DNA of 64,000 bases from Paracoccus sp. TOH (lineage in GTDB: Bacteria; Pseudomonadota; Alphaproteobacteria; Rhodobacterales; Rhodobacteraceae): the NCBI RefSeq assembly GCF_030388245.1, contig NZ_CP098360.1:1324501-1388500 (forward strand), written 5' to 3'. Below, piece after piece: positions 60,759 to 64,000 of this stretch. Under the pieces are notes generated by a model that was not told where the DNA came from, did no database searches, and saw only the letters and a program-made list of their open reading frames with translations. The first letter of the stretch is position 1, and the number at the start of each line of letters is the position of its first letter. The translations under genes and the position numbers were made by a program.

Positions 60759-61181
60759 TCAGTCGTCGCGATGCACGCGCTCGCGCCGCTCGTGGCGCTC
60801 CTGCGCCTCCAGCGTCATGGTGGCGATGGGACGCGCGTCCAGCCGCTTGAGGCTGATCGGCTCGCCGGTCATCTCGCAATAGCCGTATTCGCCGGTCTCG
60901 ATGCGGCGCAGCGCCGCGTCGATCTTGGCGACCAGCTTGCGCTGACGGTCGCGGGTGCGCAGCTCCAGCGAGCGGTCGGTTTCCTCGGAGGCGCGGTCGG
61001 CCAGGTCGGGCACGTTGCGGGCGCTATCCTGCAGACCTTCCAATGTCTCGGCGGACTGGTCCAGCAGCTCCTGTTTCCATGCAATCAGCTTGCGGCGGAA
61101 ATATTCGAGTTGCCGCTCGTTCATGAAAGGTTCGTCTTCGGCGGGGCGATAATCTTCGGGCAGAAAGGTCTGGGCTTTCAT
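60759..61181 (-). CDS. dksA: RNA polymerase-binding factor DksA
   Basis: The 140-residue protein has the DksA layout: N-terminal helix, coiled coil with the acidic tip (D59 and D62 in NVPDLADRASEE, with A64, equivalent to the E. coli D71-D74-A76 region) and a C-terminal globular end. It inserts into the RNA polymerase secondary channel and works with ppGpp. The zinc finger is degenerate: of the four cysteines only C102 (YGYCEMTGEPIS) remains, as reported for several alphaproteobacterial DksA proteins. A long divergent gap to the MoxR gene (160 bases) lies upstream. Confidence 0.92.
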   Translation of the reverse strand: MKAQTFLPEDYRPAEDEPFMNERQLEYFRRKLIAWKQELLDQSAETLEGLQDSARNVPDLADRASEETDRSLELRTRDRQRKLVAKIDAALRRIETGEYGYCEMTGEPISLKRLDARPIATMTLEAQERHERRERVHRDD

Positions 61182-61341
61182 CGTTCCTCCGGGAGCCGGG
61201 CGACTGGATGCCCGATCCTTGGCGCCCGCATAAAGTATGGCAGACCAATTGTCACTAGGCCATTCCGTCAGGTTTTGTCCGCCGCTTGCGAAGCCGGCGG
61301 CTGCTGGCTAGGGTCGCGCAGATTGCGCAAAGGACAGGCGG

Positions 61342-62181
61342 ATGCAGTTTTCCTCGACCGAAACCTATGTGGCGCCCGCCGATCTGGCGATGGCCGTCAA
61401 CGCGGCGATCACGCTGGAACGCCCCCTGCTGGTCAAGGGCGAGCCGGGCACCGGCAAGACCGAACTGGCGCGGCAGGTCGCCGCAAGCCTGAACCTGCCC
61501 ATCGTCGAATGGAACGTGAAATCGACCACCCGCGCGCAGCAGGGGCTTTACGAATACGATGCCGTGTCGCGGCTGCGCGACAGCCAGCTGGGCGAGGCGC
61601 GGGTGCATGACATCGGCAATTACATCCGCAAGGGCAAGCTGTGGCAGGCCTTCGAGGCGCCGGGCAAGGTCGTGCTGCTGATCGACGAGATCGACAAGGC
61701 CGACATCGAGTTCCCGAACGACCTGCTGCAGGAACTCGACCGCATGGAGTTCCACGTCTACGAGACCGGCGCGACGGTGGTGGCCCGGCACCGGCCGGTG
61801 GTCATCGTCACCTCGAACAACGAGAAGGAATTGCCGGACGCCTTCCTGCGCCGCTGCTTCTTCCACTACATCCGCTTTCCCGATGCCGAGACGCTGAAGC
61901 GCATCGTCGAGGTGCATTATCCCGGGCTGAAGCGCCGCATCCTCGACGAGGCGCTGAGCCAGTTCCTGGAACTGCGCGAGGTGCAGGGGCTGAAGAAGAA
62001 GCCCTCGACCAGCGAGCTTCTGGACTGGCTCAAGCTGATCCTGGCCGAAGACCTGTCGCCCGAGGATCTGAAGCGCCCGGCCGGCGAGATGCTGCCCAAG
62101 CTGCACGGCGCGCTGCTGAAGAACGAGCAGGACGTGGCGCTGTTCGAGCGGCTGGCCTTCATGGCCCGGCGGCAGCGATGA
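61342..62181 (+). CDS. MoxR-family AAA+ ATPase
   Basis: The 279-residue protein has Walker A GEPGTGKTE (33-41), Walker B VVLLIDEIDKAD, sensor SNNEKELPDAFLRRC and the MoxR lid region. MoxR ATPases act as chaperones that mature or activate metal enzymes or complexes, usually with a VWA-domain partner encoded next door. Here the following gene is a GNAT acetyltransferase overlapping by an ATGA, and no VWA gene is in the window. Confidence 0.88.
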   Translation: MQFSSTETYVAPADLAMAVNAAITLERPLLVKGEPGTGKTELARQVAASLNLPIVEWNVKSTTRAQQGLYEYDAVSRLRDSQLGEARVHDIGNYIRKGKLWQAFEAPGKVVLLIDEIDKADIEFPNDLLQELDRMEFHVYETGATVVARHRPVVIVTSNNEKELPDAFLRRCFFHYIRFPDAETLKRIVEVHYPGLKRRILDEALSQFLELREVQGLKKKPSTSELLDWLKLILAEDLSPEDLKRPAGEMLPKLHGALLKNEQDVALFERLAFMARRQR

Positions 62182-62618
62182 TCCGCGAACTGCGCCCCGA
62201 GGACCGCGCGCCCTGGCAACGCCTCTATGAGGGGTACCAGGCCTTCTATGGCTTCCACGACCGGCCGGCCGCATTCTACGACAAGGCCTTCGCCCGGCTG
62301 GTCTCGGGCGATGCGCGCGACTTTCACGGGCTGGTCTGGGACGAGGGCGGCCGGCTGCTGGGGCTGACGCATTACGTCTTTCACCCGAATCTTTGGCGCG
62401 ACGAGGGGGTCTGCTATCTGCAGGACCTGTTCACCGCGCCCGAGGCGCGCGGCCGCGGCGTGGCGCGGGGGCTGATCGAGGCCGTCTATGCCGCCGCCGA
62501 CCGGGCCGGCGTGCCCGCGGTCTATTGGCTGACGGCCGAGGACAACTATCCGGGGCGGATGCTTTACGACCGGGTGGCGGCGAAATCGCCGTTCATCCGC
62601 TACAACCGCAAGCTCTGA
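62178..62618 (+). CDS. GNAT-family N-acetyltransferase
   Basis: The 146-residue protein has the GNAT acetyl-CoA site in DLFTAPEARGRGVARGLIEAV (motif A, with RGRGVA) and the C-terminal YWLTAEDNYPGRMLYDRVA. Its start, IRELRPEDRAPWQRLY, is usual for the family. The substrate is unknown. Its ATG overlaps the MoxR gene stop, so the two are translationally coupled. A hairpin follows its stop. Confidence 0.85.
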   Translation: MIRELRPEDRAPWQRLYEGYQAFYGFHDRPAAFYDKAFARLVSGDARDFHGLVWDEGGRLLGLTHYVFHPNLWRDEGVCYLQDLFTAPEARGRGVARGLIEAVYAAADRAGVPAVYWLTAEDNYPGRMLYDRVAAKSPFIRYNRKL

Positions 62619-62626
62619 AACGGAGA

Positions 62627-62647
62627 AGGGCGGCCCAGGGCCGCCCT
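62627..62647. terminator. Hairpin between GNAT and lytic transglycosylase genes
   Basis: AGGGCGGCC (62627-62635) and GGCCGCCCT (62639-62647) form a perfect 9-bp stem with a 3-base loop between two convergent genes, extendable by GAG/CTC past one bulged A. There is no U-run on either side, so it is a bidirectional terminator candidate of the type that may need other factors. Confidence 0.6.
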
Positions 62648-62669
62648 CTCGCATCACCGTCCCAAGTGA

Positions 62670-63164
62670 TCAGCGCATGCCGGTGGCCTTCAGCAAGCCC
62701 TTCTTCTTGGCCTCGTAGTAATAGCCGCGCGCATACCATTTGACGGCGGCGTCCTTGTTGCCATCGGCGACCATATAGGCGCCGCGCAGGTATTTGACCC
62801 CATATTTGAGGTTGGTCTCGGCATCCAGAAGCCCCTGGGCGCTGCCCTGGTAGCCCATGCCGCGCGCCGTGGCCGGCAGGATCTGCATCAGCCCGTAATA
62901 GGGGCCGTTGCGGGCGCCGGGGCGATGGCGCGATTCGCGGATGATGACGCGATGCACCAGATCGGTCGGCACATCGTATTCGGCGGCGTATTTGTTGATC
63001 AGCCGCCGCAGTTCCGGGGTCTCGTTCGCGTGCAGGCCAACGGTCTCGGCGGCCGAGGCGCGCGGTTCAACCAGATAGCGGCGGTCGGGGTCAACCCGGT
63101 TATCGCCGCAGGCGCTGACGGCCAGCACACCGCTCAGCACCAACAGACCGATCATGGATTTCAT
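62670..63164 (-). CDS. Lytic transglycosylase lipoprotein
   Basis: The 164-residue protein has a lipoprotein signal with VSAC (C19) and an SLT domain: catalytic E77 in RVIIRESRHRPGA, then YYGLMQILPATARGMGY and LKYGVKYLRG. It cleaves peptidoglycan to 1,6-anhydro products, anchored in a membrane and facing the periplasm. It is short for the family, with little beyond the catalytic core. GAGGG precedes the ATG. The TAT-like upstream ORF frame is not used. Confidence 0.9.
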   Translation of the reverse strand: MKSMIGLLVLSGVLAVSACGDNRVDPDRRYLVEPRASAAETVGLHANETPELRRLINKYAAEYDVPTDLVHRVIIRESRHRPGARNGPYYGLMQILPATARGMGYQGSAQGLLDAETNLKYGVKYLRGAYMVADGNKDAAVKWYARGYYYEAKKKGLLKATGMR

Positions 63165-63222
63165 GGCTGCCCTCGTGTTTTCATTGACCAAGGGATTAGC
63201 CACAGCCGCGAGAGTCGGGGAA

Positions 63223-63256
63223 TTCAAAAGAAACGGCCGCCCCGGTCGGGACGGCC
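63223..63256 (-). terminator. Rho-independent terminator of lpd
   Basis: On the minus strand GGCCGTCCC, loop GACC, GGGGCGGCC pair over 9 bp with one G-U pair (63235-63256), followed by GTTTCTTTTG, a broken U-run. It lies 64 bases beyond the lpd stop. Confidence 0.82.
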
Positions 63257-63319
63257 TGTCGGCGGAATTTCGCCGTAAGGTTGCGGCGGTTTCGGTGGCA
63301 ATCCGCCGATATCGCCCGA

Positions 63320-64000
63320 TCAGGCGTGGATCGCGCCGTCTCCGCAGGCCAGCGCCGCCTCGCGCACCGCTTCCGAGCAGGTCGGATGCGCGTGGCAGGT
63401 CAGGGCGATGTCCTGGGCCGAGGCGCCGAATTCCATCGCCACGCAGACCTCGTGGATCATTTCGCCGGCATTCGGGCCGATGATGTGGCAGCCCAGCACG
63501 CGGTCGGTCTCGGCATCGGCGATCAGCTTGACGAAACCGTCGGCCTGGAACAGCGCCTTGGCCCGGGCATTGCCCATGAAGGGGAACTTGCCGATCCTGA
63601 CCTTGCGGCCGCCTTCCTTCGCCGCTTCCTCGGTCAAGCCGACCGAGGCGACCTCGGGCGTGGTGTAGATCACGCCGGGGATCACGTCGTAATTCACATG
63701 GCCATGCTTGCCGGCGATGACCTCGGCGACCGCCATGCCCTCGTCCTCGGCCTTGTGGGCCAGCATCGGGCCGGGCACCGCGTCGCCGATGGCATGGATG
63801 CCCGCCACATTGGTCTGCCAATGGCTGTCCACCTTGACGAAGCCGCGATCGGTCAGCGCCACCCCCAGCGTGTCGAGGCCCAGCCCGGCGAGATAGGGGC
63901 GGCGGCCGGTGGCGACCAGCACCGTCTCGGCCTCGATGGCATGTTCGCTGTCATCCTTGCGCAGCTTGTAGCTGACCTTGGCCTTGTTCCCCTCGACCGT
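63320..64000 (-). CDS. lpd: Dihydrolipoyl dehydrogenase, C-terminal part
   Basis: The frame is open from the window edge to a TGA at 63320-63322 and gives the last 226 residues. They include VLVATGRRP, the FAD-binding [17 protein letters not shown], the dimer interface with [14 protein letters not shown] and the catalytic His-Glu dyad in [11 protein letters not shown]. Lpd reoxidises dihydrolipoamide with NAD+ in the 2-oxo acid dehydrogenase complexes. The redox-active CxxxxC and the start lie outside the window. It ends with an intrinsic terminator, so it is the last gene of its operon. Confidence 0.93.
   Translation of the reverse strand, partial: TVEGNKAKVSYKLRKDDSEHAIEAETVLVATGRRPYLAGLGLDTLGVALTDRGFVKVDSHWQTNVAGIHAIGDAVPGPMLAHKAEDEGMAVAEVIAGKHGHVNYDVIPGVIYTTPEVASVGLTEEAAKEGGRKVRIGKFPFMGNARAKALFQADGFVKLIADAETDRVLGCHIIGPNAGEMIHEVCVAMEFGASAQDIALTCHAHPTCSEAVREAALACGDGAIHA

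Overview
The window is a chromosomal segment of a high-GC alphaproteobacterium, most likely Rhodobacterales and probably Paracoccus or a close relative. This is inferred from gene content and order: a CycH/CcmI-type cytochrome c maturation protein, an frcRBCAK-like sugar locus, a tetrameric sarcosine oxidase operon, glyQ and glyS separated by a small membrane protein, and a DksA lacking most zinc-finger cysteines. No 16S gene is present to settle the species. Both ends cut through genes. I saw no insertion sequence, prophage, CRISPR array or foreign-looking island; the region reads as core chromosome with a strong G/C third-position bias throughout.

Layout. 1-7 kb: the tail of a VOC/PhnB-like protein, mogA, then a sugar (fructose-type) ABC locus frcB-frcC-frcA-frcK read leftwards from a ROK repressor frcR, with a perfect palindromic operator between them; then the co-chaperone pair cbpA-cbpM. 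7-11 kb: a secreted phytase-like esterase behind four PhoB-type 11-bp-phased repeats, and the leftward operon ccmI-ruvX-DUF1289. 11-17 kb: sarcosine oxidase soxB, (an unrelated 89-aa membrane protein), soxD, soxA, soxG. 17-25 kb: secreted hypothetical, sodB, rarD, the conserved TPR-bamB-der run, a membrane protein, serS. 25-34 kb: a thioredoxin-like protein, meaB-ogt, rpmB, a GDSL esterase with the copper ATPase copA and its Cys/His-rich upstream ORF, an L,D-transpeptidase, and tRNA selenouridine synthase. 33-39 kb: a purine-nucleoside-type ABC importer (BMP protein, double ATPase, two permeases) ending in purine nucleoside phosphorylase. 39-45 kb: nfu-tsaB-rimI, usp-CPBP protease, an ExoY-like sugar transferase and NAD-epimerase, truA, XpaC-like protein with a 27-aa membrane peptide upstream. 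45-55 kb: tRNA-Gly(TCC), trkH, a peptidoglycan-binding/SPOR-like protein, glyQ-(DUF6446-like)-glyS, and a PPDK-like enzyme. 55-64 kb: SleB hydrolase, folB-folP-glmM, an FAD monooxygenase, dksA, MoxR ATPase-GNAT, a lytic transglycosylase and the end of lpd.

Many neighbours are translationally coupled by ATGA or TGATG overlaps, so most clusters can be read as operons. A short dispersed intergenic repeat (core GGGTATTTGnGAAACGGTGAA) occurs six times, always outside genes, once as a facing pair between convergent genes.

I did not find a clearly new multi-gene system. The best leads for undescribed biology are small: the Cys/His-rich ORF before copA, the 27-aa membrane peptide before the XpaC-like gene, the 89-aa membrane protein inside the sarcosine oxidase operon, the dispersed repeat, and a diverged PPDK-like enzyme behind glyS.
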